From JBEINZ01 sp040377825 (GTDB taxonomy: Bacteria > Pseudomonadota > Alphaproteobacteria > Rhizobiales > Ancalomicrobiaceae), in the NCBI GenBank assembly GCA_040377825.1, contig JBEINZ010000185.1, forward strand, positions 1 through 6,488: a stretch of DNA of 6,488 nt. Direction: 5' to 3'. The notes below the pieces were generated by a model. The model had not been told where the DNA came from and ran no database searches. It worked only from the letters and a program-made list of their open reading frames with translations. The first letter of the stretch is position 1; the number at the start of each line of letters is the position of its first letter. The position numbers were made by a program, and so were the translations under genes. Positions 1 through 6,192 of the stretch are shown piece after piece.

Positions 1-159
1 CGCCACGATCAACAGCCGCGCCGTCGACGATGGCCTCAAGACCGGCCGCGGCTCGTGCGCCAGTGGCCTCCCAAGAGGTGCATCGCGGCAAATTCGGCAT
101 GCTCGGATCTCGGATACCAGCGCTTCCAGTTTGCACGACCCGACGGGCATCTCACTCAT
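1..159 (-). CDS. Uracil-DNA glycosylase superfamily protein, N-terminal fragment (gene continues past left edge)
   Basis: Reading the minus strand from the ATG at 159-157 gives 53 uninterrupted codons to the window edge. The translation begins MSEMPVGSCKLEALVSEIRA, followed by CRICRDAPLG, then a HEPRPVL stretch and ARLLIVA. The pattern of a helix ending in CRxC, then 'PRPVL', then 'ARLLIV' at the first beta strand matches the start of small bacterial proteins annotated as uracil-DNA glycosylase family, where the next residues are normally G-Q-A-P-G. These enzymes excise uracil from DNA by cleaving the N-glycosidic bond. The catalytic motifs lie outside the window, so activity cannot be judged. 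A GGAGG at 165-169 (minus strand) sits five bases before the ATG and supports this start; a second ATG lies three codons in. Cys21 and Cys24 resemble the CxxC of Fe-S type UDGs, but the other possible ligands are not visible. The family call rests on remembered similarity over 53 residues. Confidence 0.75.
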   Translation of the reverse strand, partial: MSEMPVGSCKLEALVSEIRACRICRDAPLGRPLAHEPRPVLRPSSTARLLIVA

Positions 160-496
160 CGTCGCCTCCACCCTTCCGACGAACGGATTGATTGCTGCCA
201 AAAAGTCCGCGAGCTGGAATTCCACGAACGCCGCGACAATCTAGAAGTGCCAATGACGGCAACCGCAATCAGGCGTTTGGTAGCAAGGTGTTAACCGCTT
301 TCCTGAGGCCGAATTTAAGGATTTTAGCTTTATTCTCACAATACCGAAATCGACGCACTGTCGGTTCAAAACTAGGCGCGGTGAGGTCAACCCGTGCTGA
401 TCGGAAAACTTCAGAACACGACGGCTTCACAGCGAAATCGGATCGGCTTGGTTGGCAAGTCGCTGGAGACGTTGAATTCAGAAAAAGGGTGAGCGG
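160..496. other. Intergenic region between divergent UDG-family and histidine kinase genes
   Basis: These 337 bases hold no gene I can support. Open frames crossing them (for example plus 192-500 and minus 269-667) give arginine- and serine-rich translations with no recognisable domain, and the second overlaps the kinase start antisense. The left end carries the Shine-Dalgarno of the UDG gene at 165-169. The right end carries an AAAGGG-like Shine-Dalgarno at about 484-489 for the kinase. A patch at about 290-345 is clearly richer in A and T than its surroundings and includes TTAACC at 291-296 and TTAAGG at 315-320. This is the likeliest place for the promoters of the two divergent genes, but I see no box pair good enough to call. 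Confidence 0.5.
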
Positions 497-2095
497 ATGA
501 GCGACAGCACCGTTCGGTCGAGTGCTGAAATCACATCGATGAATGCGCGGCGCGCCGAACGCCGGCGCAATATAACGCGCACGGTCCGATCGCTCAGAGA
601 TCAACTGGCATCTGGCTCGGGTATTCGCCCGCAATACGATTACGAATTGCTTTGCCAGTTCGCCCATAGCCGTGTCTGGTCATCCTACGCCATCCCATTT
701 CTGATCGCCGTCGTCGCCGCCGTCGCGCTTCTGTGGGTCGACCGGTTGTTGGTGGCCAGTTGGGCCGTCATGGCGGCCGCGACCCATGGTGCCGTTATCC
801 TCTCTGCCTATCGTTTCCTTAGGCTCGATCGCAAATCCGTCTCACTCGCGACTTGGCGGGGCTGGTTCGTCTTCTCGGAGGCCTTGGTCGGACTTTCCTG
901 GGCCATGTTGTTTATTCTACCAACAGAGCCGAATGTCGCGACCGACGTTTTTCAGTTTTCGACGATGCTTATCATCATTGCGGTGTCGTCGCTGCTTGGA
1001 TCAACATTGCCCGGTGCCATGGCAGCGGCTACGTTACCCTTAACAATTGTCATTTCACTTGGATTTATCATTAAAGCCTTCAGTTCTGGCGCAGAATATG
1101 TATCATATTACGGTGCCCTTGCGATCATGCCGGCGACCGCCGAAGCATTTTTTCTCGCACTTGGCTATCGACTCTATGCATCGGCGCTTTCAGAGATCGA
1201 AGCCCGTTCCGAGAAGGACAGTCTCATCGCCGAACTGGAACAGGCCAAGGCGATATCCGACGAAAGCCGCAGAAAGTCGGAAGAAGCGAACCTCGCCAAA
1301 AGCCGCTTTCTAGCCACCATGAGCCATGAACTGAGAACGCCGCTCAACGCCATTCTCGGGTTCTCCGAAGTCATGCAAAACGAAATCCTCGGACCGATGA
1401 CGAACGCGACCTATAAGGGTTACGTCAACGACATTCATTCATCGGGAAGCCATTTACTTAATCTTATCAATGAGATCCTCGACCTGAGCCGGATCGAGGC
1501 CGGTCGCTACACGCTGAACGAGGAGGCGGTCAGCCTCTCCTTCGTGGTCGAGGAATCGGCTCATATGATGACGCTCAGGGCCCGCAACAAAGGCGTGACC
1601 ATCGTCGAGCATTACGAAGGCAACATGCCCAAAGTCTGGGGCGATGAGCGCGCGCTGCGCCAGATTACGCTCAACATCCTGTCGAACGCGGTGAAGTTTA
1701 CCCCTTCGGGCGGAACGATCACGGTCAAGGTCGGCTGGACGGCCGGCGGTGGCCAGTACGTCGCGATCCGAGATACCGGGCCGGGGATTCCGGAGGAAGA
1801 AATCCCCATTGTGCTGTCGGCCTTCGGGCAAGGGGCGATCGCCATCAAGTCCGCCGAACAAGGCACGGGGCTTGGCCTCAACATAGTGCAAGCCCTGGTT
1901 GTTATGCATGGCGGGACATTTGACTTCAAGTCCAAGCTGCGCGAGGGCACCGAGGTCACATTCACATTACCAAAAGCGCGCGTCATGGAGATCATGCCGG
2001 CGATCAACGACCGCCCCCGCCGTCGCGCGCCCGCCGGCATGCCCGTTGCCTCGCTCGCGATGCTGGAATCGATGCGCGCCCAATTGCGTCGCTGA
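497..2095 (+). CDS. Membrane-bound sensor histidine kinase (HisKA plus HATPase_c)
   Basis: This 532-residue protein is a two-component sensor that would autophosphorylate on histidine and pass the phosphate to a response regulator. Residues 1-60 are a basic, probably cytoplasmic segment. About six hydrophobic helices follow (roughly 64-82, 86-108, 122-142, 153-172, 175-195, 205-228). A charged helical linker spans about 229-268. The HisKA domain has phospho-acceptor His277 in MSHELRTPLN. The ATPase domain has an N box with Asn393 and Asn397, a G1 box DTGPGI (426-431), an F box around Phe443 in FGQG, and a G2 box GTGLGL (456-461). All catalytic motifs are intact. The core resembles PleC/DivJ/PdhS-type kinases of Hyphomicrobiales. 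There is no PAS, HAMP or receiver domain, and the last 30 residues are a basic low-complexity tail. The start is supported by an AAAGGG-like site seven bases upstream of the ATG. No response regulator is adjacent, so signal and partner are unknown. Confidence 0.95.
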   Translation: MSDSTVRSSAEITSMNARRAERRRNITRTVRSLRDQLASGSGIRPQYDYELLCQFAHSRVWSSYAIPFLIAVVAAVALLWVDRLLVASWAVMAAATHGAVILSAYRFLRLDRKSVSLATWRGWFVFSEALVGLSWAMLFILPTEPNVATDVFQFSTMLIIIAVSSLLGSTLPGAMAAATLPLTIVISLGFIIKAFSSGAEYVSYYGALAIMPATAEAFFLALGYRLYASALSEIEARSEKDSLIAELEQAKAISDESRRKSEEANLAKSRFLATMSHELRTPLNAILGFSEVMQNEILGPMTNATYKGYVNDIHSSGSHLLNLINEILDLSRIEAGRYTLNEEAVSLSFVVEESAHMMTLRARNKGVTIVEHYEGNMPKVWGDERALRQITLNILSNAVKFTPSGGTITVKVGWTAGGGQYVAIRDTGPGIPEEEIPIVLSAFGQGAIAIKSAEQGTGLGLNIVQALVVMHGGTFDFKSKLREGTEVTFTLPKARVMEIMPAINDRPRRRAPAGMPVASLAMLESMRAQLRR

Positions 2096-2104
2096 GAGCG
2101 GCAA
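2084..2104 (+). terminator. Weak hairpin over the kinase stop codon, possible terminator
   Basis: TTGC at 2084-2087 pairs with GCAA at 2101-2104, and CGCT at 2090-2093 pairs with AGCG at 2097-2100, leaving a two-base bulge (GT) and a three-base loop. The eight-pair stem includes the stop codon TGA and is followed by CGTTTGTG, which is only weakly T-rich. It sits where a terminator for the kinase transcript would be expected, before the oncoming cobT gene. It could also be chance in GC-rich sequence. Confidence 0.3.
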
Positions 2105-2162
2105 CGTTTGTGCAATCTACACAGCATTAAGGGCAATGTTTACGGCAACACTTGCGCGTCGA

Positions 2163-2181
2163 ACGGCAACAAAGATGCCGT
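2163..2181. terminator. Small inverted repeat between convergent kinase and cobT genes
   Basis: ACGGCA at 2163-2168 and TGCCGT at 2176-2181 form a perfect six-pair stem with a seven-base loop, eight bases beyond the cobT stop codon on the minus strand. In this convergent gap it could serve as a terminator for either transcript. No long T run follows in either direction, so the call is weak. Confidence 0.3.
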
Positions 2182-2188
2182 GTTTCCG

Positions 2189-3208
2189 TTAGTTTCGGCC
2201 CTCGAGCCGGGCGGAAGCAAATGTCGCCATGCCGGAGTGGATCGCCGCGGCGGACCTAATAAGTGTCGCGGCAAGCGCGGCGCCGGTCCCCTCGCCAAGT
2301 CGCATATCGAGATCAAGCAACGGCCGCTTGCCCATCAAGGCGAGTGCGCGGGCATGCGCCGGTTCGGCGGATAGGTGCCCGAAGAGACAGTGGTCGATCG
2401 CCGCCGGATTGGCGGCATAAACGATCGCCGCCGCGGCGGTCGTCACGTAACCATCTACAACAACAGGGATTTTTTGATGCCGAGTCGCGATGATCGCACC
2501 CACCATGGCAGCAATTTCGCGTCCGCCGAGCCGGCGCAAAACCTCGAATGCATCGTCGGTGCGACCGTCCAGCCTCGCCACCGCCGCGCGCACCACCGCC
2601 ACCTTGCGTGCCAATATTTCGCCGGATACGCCCGTCCCCGGACCGACCCAATCTTCCGCGCGCCCGCCGAAAAGCGCATGGAAAATCGTGGCCGCAACAG
2701 TCGTATTGCCAATCCCCATCTCGCCGAGACATAGTAAATCCGGTTCGCCCGCCAACGATTCCATACCGAAAGCCATCGTCGCGGCGCAATCGGCTTCACT
2801 GAAAGCGTCTTCCGTTAGTATGTCTGCCGTGGGGACTTCAAGCGCCAACTCGAATACTTTGAGTCCGAGATTATTAGCCGCGCAAATCTGATTGATCGCG
2901 GCACCACCGGCGGCAAAATTCTCCACCATTGCTTGCGTCACCGAGGTCGGAAACGCTGAAACGCCATGGACCGCAACACCGTGATTGGCCGCAAAAATCG
3001 CCACCAACGGCCGATTGACCGCCGGGATCGCCTTCCCCTGCCAGCCGGCCAGCCAGGCAACAATCTCCTCCAGCCGACCCAACGCCCCGGCCGGCTTGGT
3101 CAATTCACGATCCCGCCGCCGGACCGCATCGACCGCCGCTTGGTCGACGCCTGGCACAAGATTGACCAGATCGCGGAAGTCATCGAACGGAAGCGCTGTT
3201 GCGGCCAT
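2189..3208 (-). CDS. cobT: Nicotinate-nucleotide--dimethylbenzimidazole phosphoribosyltransferase
   Basis: This enzyme transfers phosphoribose from nicotinate mononucleotide to 5,6-dimethylbenzimidazole, giving alpha-ribazole 5'-phosphate, the precursor of the lower nucleotide loop of cobalamin; it is cytoplasmic. The 339 residues are close to the usual family length (about 340-356). Visible motifs are LTKPAGALGRLE (36-47), ANHGV (74-78), the GEMGIGNTT loop (162-170), GPGTG (189-193), VVVDGYVTTAAA (249-260), GHLSAEPAHARAL (277-289) and LGEGTGAALA (304-313). By motif alignment Glu306 corresponds to the catalytic base Glu317 of Salmonella CobT, and Glu163 to the conserved glutamate of the GEMGIGNTT loop. 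The ATG start has an AGGA eight bases upstream. The gene is divergent from cobS with a 106-base gap. In Pseudomonas denitrificans naming this is CobU. The name must not be confused with the cobaltochelatase subunit also called CobT. Confidence 0.97.
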   Translation of the reverse strand: MAATALPFDDFRDLVNLVPGVDQAAVDAVRRRDRELTKPAGALGRLEEIVAWLAGWQGKAIPAVNRPLVAIFAANHGVAVHGVSAFPTSVTQAMVENFAAGGAAINQICAANNLGLKVFELALEVPTADILTEDAFSEADCAATMAFGMESLAGEPDLLCLGEMGIGNTTVAATIFHALFGGRAEDWVGPGTGVSGEILARKVAVVRAAVARLDGRTDDAFEVLRRLGGREIAAMVGAIIATRHQKIPVVVDGYVTTAAAAIVYAANPAAIDHCLFGHLSAEPAHARALALMGKRPLLDLDMRLGEGTGAALAATLIRSAAAIHSGMATFASARLEGRN

Positions 3209-3314
3209 GCTGCTTTTCCTGTCAAAACCGCCGAATCCAGCGCCTCATCGAGCCCAAAGCCAATAGCGGCGACGCCCGCAAGCGACAAGCGGAATCGCCA
3301 ATCGGACCGGGCTG

Positions 3315-4166
3315 ATGCATAAGGGTACGCACCAGGACAGCCTCATAACGGATAAGACGCCATTGCCGAGCGAACCCGCCATACACCGAGCTAACCCATT
3401 GATTTATTTTGCGGGAATGGTTCGATTCTTCTCTCGCTTGCCGATGCCTCGGCTGACCGCGGGGGATGATCCCGCGGCCATGCCCGACTTCGCCCGCGCG
3501 GTGACGATGCTGCCGTTCGCGGCCGTCGTGATCGCTCTTCCAGCCGCCATTGCGCTATTCGCGCTCGGCTCCTTGACCGGGCTCCCCAGCCTGACGGTTG
3601 CCATCCTCGCGATCGCCCTGGAGGTCATGGTCACCGGTGCGATGCACGAAGACGGCCTTGCCGACACCGCCGACGGTTTCGGCGGCGGATTGACCACGGC
3701 TCGCAAGCTGGAGATCATGAAGGACAGCCGGATAGGAACCTATGGCGCGGCCGCCGTGGGGCTGGCGCTCTTGGCGCGCGCAAGCTTGATCGCCGCGCTC
3801 CTCCAGGAAAGTGCGGCGCTCGCCGCCCTTGCCCTTGTGGCGGCAAGCGCGATATCGCGCATGACGGCCATGCTGCCGCTCGCCATCCTGCCGCCAGCCC
3901 GGCCCGACGGCGCGGCACATTCCGCAGGCCGGCCGACATCTAAAGCATTGATAGTAGGACTATTTTTTTCACTGATCCTGACACTTGCCGCACTCGCTCC
4001 ATTCCTCGGGCTGGCACGACCCACGGTCGGCGTGGTGATCGCGATCGGCACGGTTCTCGCAATGACCGCGCTCGCTGACCGGCAAATTGGCGGGCAGACC
4101 GGGGATGTTATCGGCGCAAGCCAACAAATTGGAACTATTGCCTTCCTTGCGGCATTGTTAAGCTGA
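3315..4166 (+). CDS. cobS: Adenosylcobinamide-GDP ribazoletransferase (cobalamin synthase)
   Basis: This polytopic inner-membrane enzyme joins adenosylcobinamide-GDP to alpha-ribazole (or its 5'-phosphate), completing adenosylcobalamin (or its phosphate). Diagnostic motifs are TGAMHEDGLADTADGFGGG (107-125), EIMKDSRIGTYG (133-144) and RQIGGQTGDVIGASQQ (256-271). Between and around them are hydrophobic helices at about 64-84, 92-108, 145-163, 166-188, 211-232 and 237-253. The CobS family core seems to begin only at about residue 29 (LIYFAGMVRFFSRLPMP). The first 26 residues are polar and unlike a CobS start, and the Shine-Dalgarno before the ATG at 3315 is poor. An in-frame TTG at 3363 and ATG at 3417 are alternatives, the latter also lacking a well-spaced site. 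The product acts directly after CobT. The P. denitrificans name is CobV. Function is very sure; the start is not. Confidence 0.95.
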   Translation: MHKGTHQDSLITDKTPLPSEPAIHRANPLIYFAGMVRFFSRLPMPRLTAGDDPAAMPDFARAVTMLPFAAVVIALPAAIALFALGSLTGLPSLTVAILAIALEVMVTGAMHEDGLADTADGFGGGLTTARKLEIMKDSRIGTYGAAAVGLALLARASLIAALLQESAALAALALVAASAISRMTAMLPLAILPPARPDGAAHSAGRPTSKALIVGLFFSLILTLAALAPFLGLARPTVGVVIAIGTVLAMTALADRQIGGQTGDVIGASQQIGTIAFLAALLS

Positions 4167-4186
4167 GACGCCGCCTTGGACATAGT

Positions 4187-4208
4187 GGCTGTTGCGCAAG
4201 CGCCAGCC
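4187..4208 (+). terminator. Bulged hairpin after cobS, possible terminator or attenuator
   Basis: GGCTG at 4187-4191 pairs with CAGCC at 4204-4208, and GCG at 4194-4196 with CGC at 4201-4203, leaving a two-base bulge (TT) and a four-base CAAG loop. The stem lies 20 bases after the cobS stop and 39 bases before the DUF1289 start. No T run follows. It may partly separate cobS expression from the two downstream genes, or process the shared message. An alternative reading of the same bases is a weak promoter, TTGCGC (4192-4197), 16 bases, TATCTA (4214-4219). Confidence 0.3.
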
Positions 4209-4247
4209 GACCTTATCTAAAGGCTCCGACTTGGAGACCGCGCTGAC

Positions 4248-4472
4248 GTGACCGCCCTCGCCGCCCCGATTATCTCGCCTTGCGTGAAGATTTGCGTGCT
4301 GGACCGGACGCGCGGCATCTGCATAGGCTGCGAGCGGACCCTCAACGAGATCGCCACCTGGGGCACGATGGAGGAGGCCGCGAGGGACCGGATCATGGCC
4401 GCCTTGCCCGAACGGAAGCTTGTCCGGGAGGCAGCGCTAAGCCGAATTTCCCAGCAACAACAACAGCAGTAG
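4248..4472 (+). CDS. DUF1289 family small cysteine-rich protein with a polyglutamine tail
   Basis: This 74-residue protein carries the DUF1289 pattern: SPCVKIC (10-16), then GICIGCERTLNEIATW (23-38) and a short helix ending AALPER (51-56). Cys12, Cys16, Cys25 and Cys28 form two CxxxC/CxxC pairs that suggest binding of a metal or Fe-S cluster; this is an inference, since the family has no established biochemical role. The start is GTG at 4248. A GGAG at 4233-4236 lies 11 bases upstream, a rather long spacing. The C-terminus is six consecutive glutamines encoded by CAG and CAA at 4452-4469, just before the TAG stop. Twelve bases separate its stop from the protease ATG, so the two are very probably one operon, and probably with cobS 81 bases upstream. 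Confidence 0.9.
   Translation: MTALAAPIISPCVKICVLDRTRGICIGCERTLNEIATWGTMEEAARDRIMAALPERKLVREAALSRISQQQQQQ
4452..4469 (+). repeat. CAA/CAG trinucleotide run coding six glutamines
   Basis: Six in-frame CAR codons (CAG, three CAA, two CAG) end the DUF1289 gene directly before its stop codon. This is a short microsatellite-like tract. The mixed CAA/CAG codons make slippage less likely than in a pure run. Confidence 0.8.
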
Positions 4473-4484
4473 CGTGAGGCAGCC

Positions 4485-5177
4485 ATGCGGCTCGGCATCG
4501 TCCTCCTCGTCCTCGGCGTCGCGGCCGCGCTCCTTATTCTCAATCATGACGCCGGCCGGGTGCTTGGCGTTGAAAGCGAAGATTTCGCCTGGCTGGTCAT
4601 CGCCGTCACGCTCATCGTCTCGATCGGATCGAGCCTCCTGTTGAGGTTCCGCGGCCGGTTCGGCACTCTTTTGCGCAGCGCGGCCATTTGGTTCTTACTT
4701 TTTGCCGGCTTAGTTGCTGCCTACGGCTACCGGACGGAAGTCCAGCGAGTCGGAATGCAAGCGATTGCCTATTTGGTTCCGGGAACCGTCGTCGACGGCG
4801 ATCAGCCTGGGACCGCGATGGCAGCTCGGTCCCGCGATGGACATTTCCGAGTGCGCGCCGCCGTCAACGGCGCCTCGATCCGCTTTGTGGTCGATACGGG
4901 TGCTACGTCGGTGGTACTGACCGAACGCGATGCCCAAACCGCCGGCATCGACATTTCAAGCCTCAGCTACGATGCCCGAATCTCAACCGCCAATGGGATG
5001 TCCACCGCAGCTCCCATTTTGCTCGAAGATATCGCTGTCGGAGACATTACCGTTCGTCGGGTCCAGGCCTTGGTTGCGCGGCCCGGCCAATTGGAAACGA
5101 GCCTTTTGGGCAATTCGTTCCTCGGCCGATTGGCGACACTGACCATTGAAGGCGACCGGCTCACTTTGAAGCGTTGA
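4485..5177 (+). CDS. TIGR02281-type membrane-anchored retropepsin-like aspartic protease
   Basis: This 230-residue protein has hydrophobic segments at about 3-20, 34-53 and 65-82, followed by a soluble domain likely exposed to the periplasm. The domain shows the retropepsin-like clan AA pattern: a hydrophobic strand then VDTGAT (136-141) with putative catalytic Asp137, VLTERDAQTAGID (144-156), a flap-like stretch ISTANGMSTAAPILL (166-180), VRRVQALV (190-197) and the family-typical LLGNSFLGRL (207-216). Only one catalytic Asp is present, as expected for enzymes acting as dimers. The architecture matches the TIGR02281 family. Substrate and physiological role are unknown. The ATG has a GTGAGG five bases upstream. 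It lies 12 bases after the DUF1289 gene and converges with dusA, 16 bases away, leaving no room for separate terminators. Confidence 0.9.
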   Translation: MRLGIVLLVLGVAAALLILNHDAGRVLGVESEDFAWLVIAVTLIVSIGSSLLLRFRGRFGTLLRSAAIWFLLFAGLVAAYGYRTEVQRVGMQAIAYLVPGTVVDGDQPGTAMAARSRDGHFRVRAAVNGASIRFVVDTGATSVVLTERDAQTAGIDISSLSYDARISTANGMSTAAPILLEDIAVGDITVRRVQALVARPGQLETSLLGNSFLGRLATLTIEGDRLTLKR

Positions 5178-5193
5178 TCGGCGCGCGACGCCG

Positions 5194-6192
5194 TTACTCT
5201 GCCGCCAGAACAGGGCGACGATCGCGTACGACTTCGAGCGCGGCCAAAATCAAATCCGGCCCGGCCCCCGGTTCTATCGATTGCACGGTTAGCGTCCGCC
5301 GCCATTGCCGAGCACCCGGCAAGCCATTGAAAAGCCCGAGAATATGCCGCGTCATGCGGGAAAGACGCTCGCCGCTGGCTGCCATTCGTCCGGCATAGTC
5401 AGCGAAGCGCTCGACGACCGAGAAGAGATCGGGGTCTGGCCGCGCCACACCATAAATCCGACGATCGACCCCAGCGAGGATCGCCGGCGATTCATAAGCC
5501 GCGCGGCCGATCATGACGCCGTCCATAACCTCAAGCTGCTCGAGCGCGGCATCAAGATTGAGGATCCCGCCATTGATCGTCAGGGGGAGAGCCGGATAGG
5601 CCGATTTCAATTCACGGACGAGCTGGTAATCGAGCGGCGGGACGTTACGGTTTTCCTTGGGCGACAGCCCCTGAAGCCATGCCTTGCGCGCGTGAACGAT
5701 AACGCCATCGACACCGGCCGCGACGACTTTTTCGACAAAGCGAGGCAACGCCTCCGCAGGATCCTGCTGATCGATGCCAATGCGGCACTTCACCGTGACC
5801 GGAAGCCGGGTCGCGGCCTTCATCGCGGCGATGCATTCGGCGACGAGATCGGGCTCGGCCATCAGGCACGCGCCAAATCGCCCGGATTGCACCCGATCCG
5901 ACGGGCAGCCGCAATTCAGATTGATCTCGACATAGCCGAAATCCTCCCCGATCCGCGCCGCCCGCGCCAGTTCCTGAGGGTCCGCTCCACCGAGCTGCAA
6001 CGCGACGCGGCCTTCGTCCTTAACCGAGAACCCCAGCAGTCGATCACGATCGCCATGCTGGACCGCCGCCGATGTCACCATCTCCGTATAGAGCAACGCT
6101 TCAGCGCTCAGCAGCCGATGAAACGCCCGGCAATGCCGGTCGGTCCAATCCATCATCGGGGCGACACAAAGCCTCCAAGCCGATACTGTCAC
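5194..6192 (-). CDS. dusA: tRNA dihydrouridine(20/20a) synthase DusA
   Basis: This FMN-dependent enzyme uses NADPH to reduce uridines 20 and 20a in the tRNA D-loop to dihydrouridine. The 332-residue length fits DusA. The N-terminal TIM barrel shows VAPMMDWTDRHCRAF (10-24), LQLGG (65-69), NLNCGCPSDRV (91-101) with catalytic Cys96, VTVKCRIGID (132-141) with Lys135, the DusA signature VHARKAWLQGLSPKENR (166-182) with His167, NGGI (207-210) and VMIGRAAY (226-233). The C-terminal helical tRNA-binding part has RHILGLFNGLPGARQWRR (282-299). NLNCGCPS and HARKAWLQGLSPKENR together separate DusA from DusB and DusC. The start used is GTG at 6192-6190, with AAGGG six bases upstream; the conserved core begins only about nine residues later, so this start is short but adequate. 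The C-terminus overlaps nothing, and the gene is probably monocistronic. Confidence 0.97.
   Translation of the reverse strand: MTVSAWRLCVAPMMDWTDRHCRAFHRLLSAEALLYTEMVTSAAVQHGDRDRLLGFSVKDEGRVALQLGGADPQELARAARIGEDFGYVEINLNCGCPSDRVQSGRFGACLMAEPDLVAECIAAMKAATRLPVTVKCRIGIDQQDPAEALPRFVEKVVAAGVDGVIVHARKAWLQGLSPKENRNVPPLDYQLVRELKSAYPALPLTINGGILNLDAALEQLEVMDGVMIGRAAYESPAILAGVDRRIYGVARPDPDLFSVVERFADYAGRMAASGERLSRMTRHILGLFNGLPGARQWRRTLTVQSIEPGAGPDLILAALEVVRDRRPVLAAE

Noticed and set aside
291..318. Possible CtrA site from TTAA at 291-294 and TTAA at 315-318
   Set aside because: The CtrA consensus needs a seven-base spacer between TTAA half-sites; here the spacer is 20 bases.
269..667. 132-codon minus-strand frame across the kinase start
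   Set aside because: It overlaps the start of the well-supported kinase gene antisense, and its translation has no recognisable domain.
1612..2136. Long minus-strand frames within the kinase gene (1612-2136 and 1454-1909)
   Set aside because: They are antisense to conserved HisKA/ATPase motifs; long mirror frames are expected in GC-rich coding sequence.
2490..2891. Plus-strand and alternate minus-strand frames over cobT
   Set aside because: They are shadows of cobT; the low-complexity Arg/Pro/Ser/Ala translations are typical of wrong frames in GC-rich DNA.
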